Assembly (NCBI RefSeq): GCF_947169445.1
Contig: NZ_CAMVPU010000064.1
Location: forward strand, 1 to 17,214
Origin: an uncultured Butyrivibrio sp.
GTDB lineage: Bacteria > Bacillota > Clostridia > Lachnospirales > Lachnospiraceae
DNA: 17,214 nucleotides
Direction of reading: 5' to 3'
Part shown: piece by piece, positions 8,175 through 16,195 of the stretch
Numbering within the stretch: the first letter of the stretch is position 1
Layout: each line of letters opens with the position of its first letter
Notes under the pieces: model-generated
The model's input: only the letters and a program-made list of their open reading frames with translations
What the model was told of the DNA's origin: nothing
The model's database searches: none
Translations under genes and position numbers: made by a program

Positions 8175-9047
8175 TTATTTCAAAAGCTTCTCGTCAAGGA
8201 ATTTAATAAGGTCTTCGCTGGTTGTTGATTTAAGAATATAGCCAAGAGGCTTAAGTTCCATAACTCTTTTAACTCCTTCTACAGTGCTGACTCCTGTAAG
8301 AAAAACAACCGGAATATTTTTGGTAGTTTCCTCCTGACGCAGCATCTGAAGAACCTGAGGGCCATCTACTACCGGCATCTCATAATCAAGTAATATAAGA
8401 TCAACTTTCTTTTTCATCAAAAAAGTAATAGCCTGCATTCCGGCAGTAACAATATCAGTTTTATATTTATCCTTGATCCAGGATCTGACCATTCCTGCAT
8501 AGTTAGAATCATCATCAACAATAAGGATCTTCTTTCTTGGATCGCCATCATCTACAGGCCCTGCAGGAGCGGGTGCCTCTTTATTCTCTCTACTCTCTTT
8601 TTTTTCTTTTGTTTCTTCCTCTTCTTTTTCCAATTGCTTTCTTATAAGCTTTTCTTCATGTCTCTCAATTTCATCTTCAATTTCAGTAATGAATAAATCA
8701 GGATCAACCGGGCGATCAATCCATCTGCAGGCAATAAACTCAGGATGAGCCTTCATAATAACCTCTCTATCAAGAGCTTCACCAATAAGAATAAGATTGC
8801 AGTCATGGTCAGCAAGCTGATCCTTAATAAGTATCAGATTTTTTGTCCCATATTTGTCCTCAATAATATCCTGAAGATTATAAAGAACTACAACAGATGC
8901 ATCCTTAATCTGCTCGCCTAATTTGTCAAAATTTCCGGCTATAGAAATTGTCTCATAGCCTGCAGCCTGCGTTCTTTTCTCAAGACCCTTAACAACAATA
9001 CTTGATTTATCCATTAAAAACGCGATTTTCTTAATGTTATCTGCCAT
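8175..9047 (-). CDS. Two-receiver response regulator without output domain
   Basis: A 290-residue cytoplasmic protein. Residues about 6-128 have the alternating alpha/beta pattern of a receiver but lack the acidic pair and the phosphoacceptor Asp (VVVLYNL stands at the beta-3 position); an R112-P113 pair sits where KP is expected. A Lys/Glu-rich linker (about 129-155) and a Pro/Ala turn lead to a complete receiver (172-290) with D178-D180, D221 in LILLDYEMP, T251 and K273. The usual KP is KS here. No DNA-binding or enzymatic output domain follows, so it probably acts as a phosphate-relay intermediate or by protein contact, in the manner of CheY or Spo0F. The GGAGGA ribosome binding site is close to the ATG at 9045-9047. 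It lies 36 bp after the GGDEF gene and 14 bp before the first kinase. Confidence 0.88.
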   Translation of the reverse strand: MADNIKKIAFLMDKSSIVVKGLEKRTQAAGYETISIAGNFDKLGEQIKDASVVVLYNLQDIIEDKYGTKNLILIKDQLADHDCNLILIGEALDREVIMKAHPEFIACRWIDRPVDPDLFITEIEDEIERHEEKLIRKQLEKEEEETKEKKESRENKEAPAPAGPVDDGDPRKKILIVDDDSNYAGMVRSWIKDKYKTDIVTAGMQAITFLMKKKVDLILLDYEMPVVDGPQVLQMLRQEETTKNIPVVFLTGVSTVEGVKRVMELKPLGYILKSTTSEDLIKFLDEKLLK

Positions 9048-9083
9048 GAAGTCCTCCGTTACTAAAAAGAAACCTGCAAAAAG

Positions 9084-10454
9084 TTATGAATTTTTGCCGC
9101 CTGTATACTTAACCCCAATATTATGAATTATTCTAGTAACATATTCTATTTTTACAGCATCAAGGTCGTTTTCTTTTTCCCACCTTGCCATAACACGAAG
9201 TGCAGCTGAATCAGCTTCATCAATAGACCTTTCAGTCAGCATGACAAAAAAGCAGTTTGAAGAGCATTGCATAACAAGGTCGCTTACACGTAATGTCTTT
9301 TGAAGGATAGTTTCAAGCTGGTGAACCTTTTCAAGAAAAACAACATTGTCTAATTTTTCATCTGCATTAACAGAAAAAATAATAAATGCTGCAGTTCCAC
9401 CATATCTTTTATAAAAACGCATTACAAACCTATAAACTGTAGCAAAGGAATCTCTTCCAAGGAATAGTGACCCTTCTGATTCATTTCGCTCTTCCATTGT
9501 TTTAAGGATACGGTCAAGCTTATTATTCAGATTTTCCTGTTCATTTTCCTTTTTCTCAGCCTCATCCCTGTGAATTAAGTAGCCATGTTTACCATTTTTC
9601 TTACATAAGTACAAGGCTCCGTCAGCCATAGTAAACAGGCTTTCATAGTCTCTTCCATGTTCTGGGACAAAGACGCAGCCAATAGATATTCCAAGAGGGA
9701 TGCCATTATCAGCTCCAAGCAGAGCTGCTGCTTCAGACACAAGCTCATTATTAAGGCGAAGAGCCATTGAAGCTACAGCACTTTCATCCACCAGATCCTC
9801 ATAAAAAGCCATAAATTCATCGCCGCCAATTCTACTGATAGTATCAGTTTCTCTGGTATTTCTTTTGACAATATCAGCGAAGGCCATAAGCATCTTATCG
9901 CCCATGTCATGGCCAAACAGATCATTGACCAGTTTGAAATTATCAAGATCCATTATCATTAAAGCTCCGCTTTTTCTGGTACACAGCTTGGAAACTCTAT
10001 CTGTTCCCCTTGCCTTGTTCAAAAAGCCTGTGAGCTTATCAAACATTGCTTCTTCGGTAAGAATTTCAATGGTTTTTACACTGCTTAGTGTGTTTTCAAT
10101 ACGCTTAACTAAAATATCCTTATAAAAAGGTTTACGGATGAAATCAGATGCTCCTAGCTTTAATCCCTGTTTTTCAATCTCACTATCATTCTCACCCGTC
10201 AAAAAAATGATCGGGATATGAGGCTTACCTTGATTATCCTCATACTCCCTAAGAGCGTTAAAAGTTTCAAAACCATCCATTCCTGGCATCATAATGTCAA
10301 GCAAGATCAGGTCTGGCGTATTTTTTTCTATAAATTTTAAAAGGTCATTACCACCACGAAGGCAGCTTACCCGCATATTTTCTTCATTTAGAAGTTTTCT
10401 TGCGTTTGTAAGATATACTTCGTCGTCATCGACCACTGCAATCCAATAATTCAT
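9084..10454 (-). CDS. Receiver-GGDEF diguanylate cyclase with degenerate second GGDEF
   Basis: A phosphorylation-controlled enzyme that makes cyclic di-GMP from two GTP. Numbering from the chosen ATG (10452-10454, 456 residues): a receiver (about 3-122) has D9-D11, phosphoacceptor D53 in LILLDIMMPGMDG and K108. An active GGDEF domain (about 138-295) starts DKLTGFLNK and has DLDNFKLVND, an intact GGDEF (210-214), and an RETD inhibitory site (201-204) exactly five residues upstream. Residues about 325-448 repeat the GGDEF fold pattern, but the active site reads SSNCF (398-402), with RVSD (389-392) at the same I-site spacing. The frame also extends to a TTG at 10467-10469; the ATG is preferred because AGGAG lies 7 nt before it. 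First gene of the signalling operon, with its own promoter. Confidence 0.93.
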   Translation of the reverse strand: MNYWIAVVDDDEVYLTNARKLLNEENMRVSCLRGGNDLLKFIEKNTPDLILLDIMMPGMDGFETFNALREYEDNQGKPHIPIIFLTGENDSEIEKQGLKLGASDFIRKPFYKDILVKRIENTLSSVKTIEILTEEAMFDKLTGFLNKARGTDRVSKLCTRKSGALMIMDLDNFKLVNDLFGHDMGDKMLMAFADIVKRNTRETDTISRIGGDEFMAFYEDLVDESAVASMALRLNNELVSEAAALLGADNGIPLGISIGCVFVPEHGRDYESLFTMADGALYLCKKNGKHGYLIHRDEAEKKENEQENLNNKLDRILKTMEERNESEGSLFLGRDSFATVYRFVMRFYKRYGGTAAFIIFSVNADEKLDNVVFLEKVHQLETILQKTLRVSDLVMQCSSNCFFVMLTERSIDEADSAALRVMARWEKENDLDAVKIEYVTRIIHNIGVKYTGGKNS

Positions 10455-10495
10455 TAATTGCTCCTGCAAAAACGTATAAACAACAGTTCATAAAC

Positions 10496-10522
10496 AGTAT
10501 ACCATACATGATTTTATGGCAA
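10496..10522 (-). promoter_or_regulatory. Predicted promoter of the signalling operon
   Basis: On the minus strand TATACT (10496-10501) is preceded by TGG, making an extended -10. A -35-like TTGCCA lies at 10517-10522 with a short 15-bp spacer, which the extended -10 could tolerate. It sits just beyond the T-rich tail of the acyl-CoA ligase terminator and about 40 bp before the diguanylate cyclase start. Confidence 0.45.
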
Positions 10523-10523
10523 T

Positions 10524-10573
10524 TATTAAATAAAAAGAAAAAACTGTTGCACTTTAAGAAGCACAACAGTTTT
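10524..10573 (-). terminator. Rho-independent terminator of the acyl-CoA ligase gene
   Basis: Read on the minus strand, AAAACTGTTG pairs perfectly with CAACAGTTTT (arms 10564-10573 and 10540-10549). Further GC pairing inside follows with one bulged base, and the hairpin is followed by a run of T interrupted by single C and A bases. It lies 50 bp past the ligase stop and just before the operon promoter, separating the two transcription units. Confidence 0.85.
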
Positions 10574-10622
10574 AAGTATTTCGTAAATATTCATTTAATT
10601 ATAGTTTTATCAAAATCTATAA

Positions 10623-12257
10623 TCAGCCCTGATTCTGTTTCTCTACAAGGTGATCGCCGCAGTATTTCTGACGAAGCTTTGGTTTATCAATCTTACCTGT
10701 AGGATTTCTTAAAACTATATCAAATATGATTTTTCGTGGTCTCTTATATCTTGGAAGATCTACGCAGAAAGCATCTACTTCATCCTCTGTAAGTGTCATA
10801 CCCTCTTTTACCTGAATTATAGCAGCTGCAATTTCTCCAAGTCTTGGATCCGGAAGACCTATAACAGCGGCATCGTGGATCTTTTCATTCTTCATCAGGA
10901 AGTTCTCGATCTGTACAGGATACAGATTCTCGCCACCGGAAATAATAACATCTTTTTTACGATCCACAAGGAAAATGAAACCGTCCTCATCCTGTCTTGC
11001 CATATCACCGGTAAAGAGCCAGCCATCCTTTAAGATTTCTGCAGTAGCCTCCGGATTTTTGTAGTAGCAGACCATAACTCCGGGACCTTTTACACAAAGC
11101 TCACCAATTTCTCCTTTTTCTACAGTATTTCCCTCTTCATCTACAATCTTGGTCTTCCAGCCATAACCGGGGATACCGATTGCGCCGACTTTATGAGGAT
11201 TTTCCATGCCAAGATGTACACAGCCTGGACCTGTAGATTCAGAAAGTCCGTAGTTCGTGTCATATTTGTGGTCAGGGAAATATTCAAACCAGTGTCTGAC
11301 AAGTGATGGCGGAATAGGCTGCGCACCAATATGCATAAGTCTCCACTGAGACAGCTTATAATCCTCAATCTTCAGCCTTCCGGAATCCAGTGCTGCAAGG
11401 ATATCCTGCGCCCACGGAACAAGGAGCCATACAATTGTGCAGTGTTCTTCTGAAACTGCTCTGAAAATAGATTCAGGTGAATTTCCCTTTAGAAGAACCG
11501 CTCTGCTTCCTGTGAATAGAGAGCCAAACCAGTGCATCTTAGCTCCGGTATGATACAGCGGCGGAATGCACAAAAAGCAGTCTTCATGCTTGGTCTCATG
11601 ATGCATAGCCTCCATCTTGGCTGACTGCATAAGAGCAGTATGAATATGTAAAATAGCCTTCGGAAATCCCGTAGTTCCTGATGAAAAATAAATCGCTGCA
11701 TCATCGCTGTCTTCTACAAGAACCCTTGGTGCTACAGATGAAGCATTTGAAGCCTGTCTGAAATAGTCCTCTGCATATGATGGACACTGATCTCCTACAT
11801 AGTAAAGAAGCATCTCTTTTTTAAGCTTCTGTGCAATATCCTCGATTCGACCGATAAACTCAGGTCCATAGAATAAAACATCGGAATCAGAAGCCTTTAA
11901 GCAATAGTCAATCTCTTCAGAATCAAATCTGAAATTTAGCGGAACAGCCACCGCTCCTGATTTTAAGATTCCAAAATAAATAGGCAGCCACTCAAGACAA
12001 TTCATCAATAGAATCGCACATTTCTGCCCTTTCTTAATGCCCCTTTCCATGAGCATATTGGCAACACGGTTAGCCTTCTCGTCAAATACCGACCATGTGA
12101 TCTGCCTTCTGTAATATGCAGTAGATGTAGGCTGTATCAGCTCATATTCCCTCCAGGTTACCCTCTGTTCTTCCCTGATCTCAGGATTAATCTCTACAAG
12201 TGCAACCTCCTCCCCATAGAGCTTACTGTTTCGTTCTAGTAAATCTGTAATTGGCAT
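10623..12257 (-). CDS. AMP-forming acyl-CoA ligase (ANL superfamily)
   Basis: Activates a carboxylic acid with ATP to an acyl-adenylate and transfers it to CoA. The 544 residues carry the full set of family motifs: P-loop FSSGTTGFPK (191-200), NYGLSESTGPG (335-345), TGD (416-418), DRKKDVIISGGENLYP (432-447) and the C-terminal NPTGK with catalytic lysine K522. The closest style is the medium/long-chain acyl-CoA or crotonobetaine-CoA ligase branch; the substrate cannot be read from sequence. One oddity is an extra ~20 residues near the N-terminus (about 34-55), where the usual single R-x-T-[YW] strand motif appears twice (VTW and ITW). ATG at 12255-12257 with AAGGGGAT upstream. It is transcribed divergently from the ior operon from an adjacent promoter, suggesting related or coordinated carboxylic-acid activation. 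Confidence 0.92.
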   Translation of the reverse strand: MPITDLLERNSKLYGEEVALVEINPEIREEQRVTWREYELIQPTSTAYYRRQITWSVFDEKANRVANMLMERGIKKGQKCAILLMNCLEWLPIYFGILKSGAVAVPLNFRFDSEEIDYCLKASDSDVLFYGPEFIGRIEDIAQKLKKEMLLYYVGDQCPSYAEDYFRQASNASSVAPRVLVEDSDDAAIYFSSGTTGFPKAILHIHTALMQSAKMEAMHHETKHEDCFLCIPPLYHTGAKMHWFGSLFTGSRAVLLKGNSPESIFRAVSEEHCTIVWLLVPWAQDILAALDSGRLKIEDYKLSQWRLMHIGAQPIPPSLVRHWFEYFPDHKYDTNYGLSESTGPGCVHLGMENPHKVGAIGIPGYGWKTKIVDEEGNTVEKGEIGELCVKGPGVMVCYYKNPEATAEILKDGWLFTGDMARQDEDGFIFLVDRKKDVIISGGENLYPVQIENFLMKNEKIHDAAVIGLPDPRLGEIAAAIIQVKEGMTLTEDEVDAFCVDLPRYKRPRKIIFDIVLRNPTGKIDKPKLRQKYCGDHLVEKQNQG

Positions 12258-12298
12258 AATGTAATCCCCTTCTTGTACGCTTTAAAGTACTAAAGTAT

Positions 12299-12327
12299 AG
12301 TATATCCATAAAACGAAAAAAGGTCAA
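12299..12327 (-). promoter_or_regulatory. Predicted promoter of the acyl-CoA ligase gene
   Basis: Minus-strand TTGACC (12322-12327), a 17-bp spacer and TATACT (12299-12304). A second AGTATA copy (12294-12299 on the plus strand) overlaps the -10. The predicted start is about 35 nt before the ATG. This is a near-consensus sigma-A promoter. Confidence 0.7.
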
Positions 12328-12330
12328 ACA

Positions 12331-12407
12331 CTTGATTTTATGTAAGAGATTTATTATTCTGTTATAAGGGTTTTACTTTACCGCTTTAAATCATGAACTT
12401 GATTTTA
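12331..12407 (+). repeat. Direct repeat CTTGATTTTA, two copies, in the ior promoter and leader
   Basis: The 10-mer CTTGATTTTA occurs at 12331-12340, covering the ior -35 box, and again at 12398-12407 in the untranslated leader, 67 bp apart. It could be a pair of regulator half-sites. In an AT-rich gap, chance is a real alternative. Confidence 0.35.
12332..12360 (+). promoter_or_regulatory. Predicted promoter of the ior operon
   Basis: TTGATT (12332-12337), a 17-bp spacer and TATTCT (12355-12360), giving a leader of about 80 nt before iorA. Its -35 is only 4 bp from the -35 of the divergent ligase promoter, so the two polymerase sites lie back to back and probably cannot be filled independently. 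Confidence 0.6.
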
Positions 12408-12447
12408 GAATAATAAGTGGAAATTGTTTTGGTAGGAGGTTATTTTA

Positions 12448-14202
12448 ATGAGTTCTAACAATGATAAGCAGCTTATGCTGGGCAATAAGGCTGTTGCCCG
12501 CGGGCTTTATGAGGCCGGTGTCTGCTTTATTTCAAGCTATCCCGGCACACCCAGCACAGAGATAACTGAAGAAGCTGCTAAGTATGATGATATTTACTGT
12601 GAATGGGCTCCCAATGAGAAGGTAGCCATGGAATCTGCTTTTGGTGCATCTCTTGCAGGCCGCAGAGCCTTTTGTGCTCAGAAGCATGTAGGTCTTAATG
12701 TGGCAGCAGATCCACTTTATACTATGTCCTATACAGGAGTAAATGCAGGTCTTGTTGTAGTAGTTGCTGATGATGCAGGTATGCATTCCTCTCAGAATGA
12801 GCAGGATTCAAGACATCACGCTATTGCTGCTAAGGTTCCCATGATCGAGCCTTCAGATTCTGCTGAAGCTTTAGAATATACAAAGCTTGCCTATGAGCTT
12901 TCCGAGAAATTCGACACTCCTGTTCTTCTTAAAATGTGTACACGTGTTGCACACTCCCAGTCGATTGTTTCTACAGGTGAAAGAAATGTTCCTGAATTTG
13001 AGTATGAAAAGGACATTGCAAAATACGTTATGATGCCAGGAAATGCAAAAAAACGTCATCCTATCGTAGAACAGCGCACCAAAGATCTTATTACTTATGC
13101 CGAAAACTGCCCTCTAAACCGCGTAGAAATGGGCGATACCAAGATTGGTATTATAACAGCTTCAACTTCTTATCAGTATGTAAGGGAAGTTTTTGGAGAC
13201 AGCGTAAGTGTTCTTAAGCTGGGTATGACCAATCCTCTTCCTGAAAAGCTTATCAAGGATTTTGCTTCGAAAGTTCAGGAGCTCTACGTTGTTGAAGAAC
13301 TTGATCCTATCATTGAAAATCACGTAAAAGCACTTGGTCTTGACGTAAAGGGAAAAGACCTTCTTCCTATCGTTGATGAGTTTTCACAGAATCTTATTGC
13401 GAAAGTTTTCGGAAAAGAGGTTAAGGAAAGCTTTTCTCTTGATGAAAATATTCCAAACAGGCCACCTGTAATGTGTGCAGGCTGTCCTCACAGAGGTCTT
13501 TTCTATACTTTAAAGAAAAATAACTGCACAGTTCTTGGTGATATAGGCTGCTATACCCTTGGCGCAGTTGCTCCTCTTGCTGCAACAGATATGACTCTTT
13601 GCATGGGTGCATCAATCGGTGCTCTCCACGGCTTTAACAAAATTAAAGGCGCAGAAAGTGAGCACAAGAGTGTTGCAGTAATCGGTGATTCCACCTTTAT
13701 GCATTCAGGTATGACAGGGCTTGCCAATGTAGCTTACAACCAGTCCAATTCTACTGTTATTATCCTTGATAATTCAATCACAGGTATGACAGGCCATCAG
13801 CAGAATCCAACTACAGGCTACAATATAAAGGGCGATCCTGCAGGTAAGATTGATCTTGAAGCACTTTGCAGAGCTATGGGCTTTGATAGAGTAAGCGTAG
13901 TTGATCCTTATAATCTTGAGCAGTGCGATAAGGTACTTAAAGAAGAACTATCTGCTGATGCACCATCAGTGATCATTTCCAGAAGACCTTGCGCTCTTCT
14001 TAAATATGTAAAGCATAATCCTCCTCTTAATGTGGACAAAAATAAATGTGTAGGCTGCAAGTCCTGCATGAGAATCGGATGTCCTGCAATTTCTATGAAA
14101 GATGGAAAGGCTACTATTGATACCACACTCTGCGTTGGATGTAATGTATGTAGCCAGCTTTGTCCAGTAGGAGCTTTAGATGCTCCAAAGAAGGAGGCTT
14201 AA
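12448..14202 (+). CDS. iorA: Indolepyruvate ferredoxin oxidoreductase, alpha subunit
   Basis: Large subunit of the IorAB enzyme, which interconverts arylpyruvates (indolepyruvate, phenylpyruvate, hydroxyphenylpyruvate) plus CoA with arylacetyl-CoA, CO2 and reduced ferredoxin. The 584 residues show the N-terminal pyrimidine-binding domain (SSYPGTPSTEI at 29-39, with downstream HSSQNEQDSR), a middle domain, and the thiamine-diphosphate domain: CAGCPHRG (343-350), GDIGCYTLG (364-372), GDSTFMHSG (413-421) and DNSITGMTG (441-449). The C-terminus is a two-cluster ferredoxin module with cysteines C534, C537, C540, C545 and C562, C565, C568, C572, fitting two [4Fe-4S] clusters. The ATG has a perfect AGGAGG 8 nt upstream. 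First gene of the operon; iorB follows after 4 bp. Length and domain order match the family fully. Confidence 0.97.
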   Translation: MSSNNDKQLMLGNKAVARGLYEAGVCFISSYPGTPSTEITEEAAKYDDIYCEWAPNEKVAMESAFGASLAGRRAFCAQKHVGLNVAADPLYTMSYTGVNAGLVVVVADDAGMHSSQNEQDSRHHAIAAKVPMIEPSDSAEALEYTKLAYELSEKFDTPVLLKMCTRVAHSQSIVSTGERNVPEFEYEKDIAKYVMMPGNAKKRHPIVEQRTKDLITYAENCPLNRVEMGDTKIGIITASTSYQYVREVFGDSVSVLKLGMTNPLPEKLIKDFASKVQELYVVEELDPIIENHVKALGLDVKGKDLLPIVDEFSQNLIAKVFGKEVKESFSLDENIPNRPPVMCAGCPHRGLFYTLKKNNCTVLGDIGCYTLGAVAPLAATDMTLCMGASIGALHGFNKIKGAESEHKSVAVIGDSTFMHSGMTGLANVAYNQSNSTVIILDNSITGMTGHQQNPTTGYNIKGDPAGKIDLEALCRAMGFDRVSVVDPYNLEQCDKVLKEELSADAPSVIISRRPCALLKYVKHNPPLNVDKNKCVGCKSCMRIGCPAISMKDGKATIDTTLCVGCNVCSQLCPVGALDAPKKEA

Positions 14203-14206
14203 TAAA

Positions 14207-14785
14207 ATGGAAACTAAGAATATTATGATTGTTGGAGTTGGCGGTCAGGGCTCTCTTCTTGCAAGCAAACTCCTTGGACATCTTCTTTTATCTCAGGGCT
14301 TTGATGTTAAGGTTTCTGAAGTTCACGGAATGAGTCAGCGCGGAGGAAGCGTTGTTACCTACGTTAGATACGGTGATAAGGTTTACTCTCCTGTCATCGA
14401 CAAGGGAGAAGCTGATTACATAGTTTCTTTTGAATTATTAGAGGCCGCAAGATGGCTTCCATTCCTCAAAAAGGACGGTCAGATTGTAACTAACACTCAG
14501 CAGATCGATCCTATGCCTGTTATTACAGGAGCAGCCCAGTATCCGGAGGATTTAGTTAATAAGCTCAAAGAAAGCGGAGCCAAGGTAGATGCTCTTGATT
14601 GCCTGTCACTTGCCGAGGAAGCTGGATCTTCAAAGGCTGTAAATATCGTTCTTCTTGGAAGACTCTCACACTACTTCGACCTTCCGGAAGATGCATGGAT
14701 GAAGTCCCTTGAAGCAAATGTTCCTGAAAAGTTTCTTGCTATGAATAAAAAGGCATTTGAACTTGGAAAAAACTTTGCAGAATAA
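14207..14785 (+). CDS. iorB: Indolepyruvate ferredoxin oxidoreductase, beta subunit
   Basis: Gamma-domain (2-oxoacid:acceptor oxidoreductase) subunit that pairs with IorA. The 192 residues begin METKNIMIVGVGGQGSLLAS, a nucleotide/CoA-binding glycine-rich loop, followed by EVHGMSQRGGSV, the signature of this subunit family. The frame is open upstream to 14180 inside iorA, but the ATG at 14207 is preferred: AAGGAGG (14191-14197) sits 9 nt before it, and that site lies within the last codons of iorA, implying translational coupling. The gene ends 19 bp before the PaaK-like ligase. Confidence 0.96.
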   Translation: METKNIMIVGVGGQGSLLASKLLGHLLLSQGFDVKVSEVHGMSQRGGSVVTYVRYGDKVYSPVIDKGEADYIVSFELLEAARWLPFLKKDGQIVTNTQQIDPMPVITGAAQYPEDLVNKLKESGAKVDALDCLSLAEEAGSSKAVNIVLLGRLSHYFDLPEDAWMKSLEANVPEKFLAMNKKAFELGKNFAE

Positions 14786-14804
14786 GTTAGTGGGGAGAAA
14801 AAAT

Positions 14805-16106
14805 ATGGAGCAATATTTTCAAAAAGAAATAGAATGTGCATCTTACGAAGATATTCGTAAAATGCAAAGCGAAAAGCTTGTAAAACAGGTACAGCATGTA
14901 TGGGACAACGTGCCCTACTATCGCAAAAAAATGGAGGAAAAAGGGGTAACTCCTGATGATATCAAGTCAGTTGATGACCTTTATAAGCTCCCATTTTTAT
15001 CAAAGAAAGACCTTAGAGACGCCTATCCAACAGGCCTTCTTGGTGTTCCACAGAAAGACTGCGTAAGAATCCATTCCACCTCAGGAACAACAGGAAAAAG
15101 GGTTATTGCTTTTTATACACAGCATGATATTGACCTTTGGGAAGACTGCTGCGCAAGAGCTATTGTAGCTGCAGGCGGAAGTAGCGACGATGTATGTCAG
15201 ATTGCCTACGGTTTTGGACTTTTTACCGGTGGTGCCGGACTTAACGGTGGTTCACACAAGGTTGGTTGTTTAACTGTACCTATCAGTTCAGGTAATACTG
15301 AAAGACAGATGATGTTCATTCAGGATCTTCAGGCTACCATCCTGTGCTGCACTCCCAGCTACGCTGCTTACCTTTCAGAGAAATACAAGGAAGAAGGCTA
15401 CAGCCCGGAAGATATCCCACTTAAGGCAGGTATATTTGGTGCAGAAGCCTGGAGCGAGGAAATGCGCCATGAAATAGAGACAACCCTTGGAATCAAGGCT
15501 TTCGATATTTATGGTCTTACTGAGCTTTCCGGCCCCGGTGTTGCTTTTGAATGCTGTGAGCAAAACGGAATGCACATTAATGAAGATCATTTCATTGCTG
15601 AAATAATCGATCCTGATACAGAGGAAGTTCTTCCTGAAGGTTCTCAGGGCGAGCTTGTATTTACTGCTGTTGATAAAGAGGCCTTCCCAATGCTCAGATA
15701 TAGAACTCGTGACATCTGTAAGCTAACTAGAGGAAAATGTTCCTGTGGCAGAACCTTTATAAAAATGGCTAAGCCTATGGGACGTTCTGACGATATGCTT
15801 ATTGTTCGTGGTGTAAATGTATTCCCTAGCCAGATTGAGACAGTTCTTCTCAACAATGGATACGCAGCAAATTATCAGATTGTTGTTGACCGCGAAAACA
15901 ATACTGATTCTCTTGATGTTCAGGTTGAGATGACTCCTGAGATGTTCACAGATAATGTCGGTGAAATCGAGGAACGCCAGAAGAAGCTTGTCGAAGATAT
16001 GAAATCGATGCTTGGAATCAAGGTCCGCATCTCTCTCCTTGCTCCTAAGTCAATAGCAAGAAGTGAAGGAAAGGCTGTACGAGTCATTGACAAGAGAAAG
16101 ATTTAA
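14805..16106 (+). CDS. paaK: Phenylacetate-CoA ligase (PaaK-like)
   Basis: Joins an aryl acid such as phenylacetate or indoleacetate to CoA using ATP, giving AMP and pyrophosphate. 433 residues from the ATG at 14805-14807, which has GGGGAG 7 nt upstream; the open frame extends back into iorB without a plausible start. Motifs: P-loop STSGTTGKR (91-99), FGAEAWSEEMR (211-221), YGLTELSGPG (236-245), RYRTRDI (298-304), a Cys pair CSCGRT (312-317), GRSDDMLIVRGVNVFP (326-341) and the C-terminal lysine K423 in SEGKAVR. Length matches PaaK, shorter than FadD-type ligases. Placement directly after iorAB suggests it either supplies arylacetyl-CoA for reductive carboxylation or handles the product of the oxidative direction. 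Aryl-acid preference is inferred from family and context. Confidence 0.93.
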   Translation: MEQYFQKEIECASYEDIRKMQSEKLVKQVQHVWDNVPYYRKKMEEKGVTPDDIKSVDDLYKLPFLSKKDLRDAYPTGLLGVPQKDCVRIHSTSGTTGKRVIAFYTQHDIDLWEDCCARAIVAAGGSSDDVCQIAYGFGLFTGGAGLNGGSHKVGCLTVPISSGNTERQMMFIQDLQATILCCTPSYAAYLSEKYKEEGYSPEDIPLKAGIFGAEAWSEEMRHEIETTLGIKAFDIYGLTELSGPGVAFECCEQNGMHINEDHFIAEIIDPDTEEVLPEGSQGELVFTAVDKEAFPMLRYRTRDICKLTRGKCSCGRTFIKMAKPMGRSDDMLIVRGVNVFPSQIETVLLNNGYAANYQIVVDRENNTDSLDVQVEMTPEMFTDNVGEIEERQKKLVEDMKSMLGIKVRISLLAPKSIARSEGKAVRVIDKRKI

Positions 16107-16144
16107 TTATTGTTTTATTGAATGTATGAAAACAAATAATTAAA
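16102..16144 (+). terminator. AT-rich inverted repeat at the end of the PaaK-like gene, possible weak terminator
   Basis: TTTAATTATTGTTTT (16102-16116, overlapping the stop codon) pairs with the segment at 16129-16144 over 15 bp with one bulged base and a 12-nt loop. The stem is almost all A/T and no clear T run follows, so termination would be weak. It may rather protect the 3' end or allow partial read-through into the ACT gene. Confidence 0.35.
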
Positions 16145-16195
16145 CTAAATATATAGACTAATATTTTTCATGAAAACTACCGTATATACATTCTT

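Noticed and set aside
10467..10469. TTG start for the receiver-GGDEF protein
   Set aside because: The ATG at 10452-10454 has AGGAG at ideal spacing, and the receiver begins only a few residues later. The upstream residues would encode the ribosome binding site itself.
10598..10623. ATTATAG/CTATAAT inverted repeat just past the acyl-CoA ligase stop
   Set aside because: A seven-base A/T stem with a 12-nt loop in an AT-rich gap; the strong terminator 25 bp further on already explains transcript ending.
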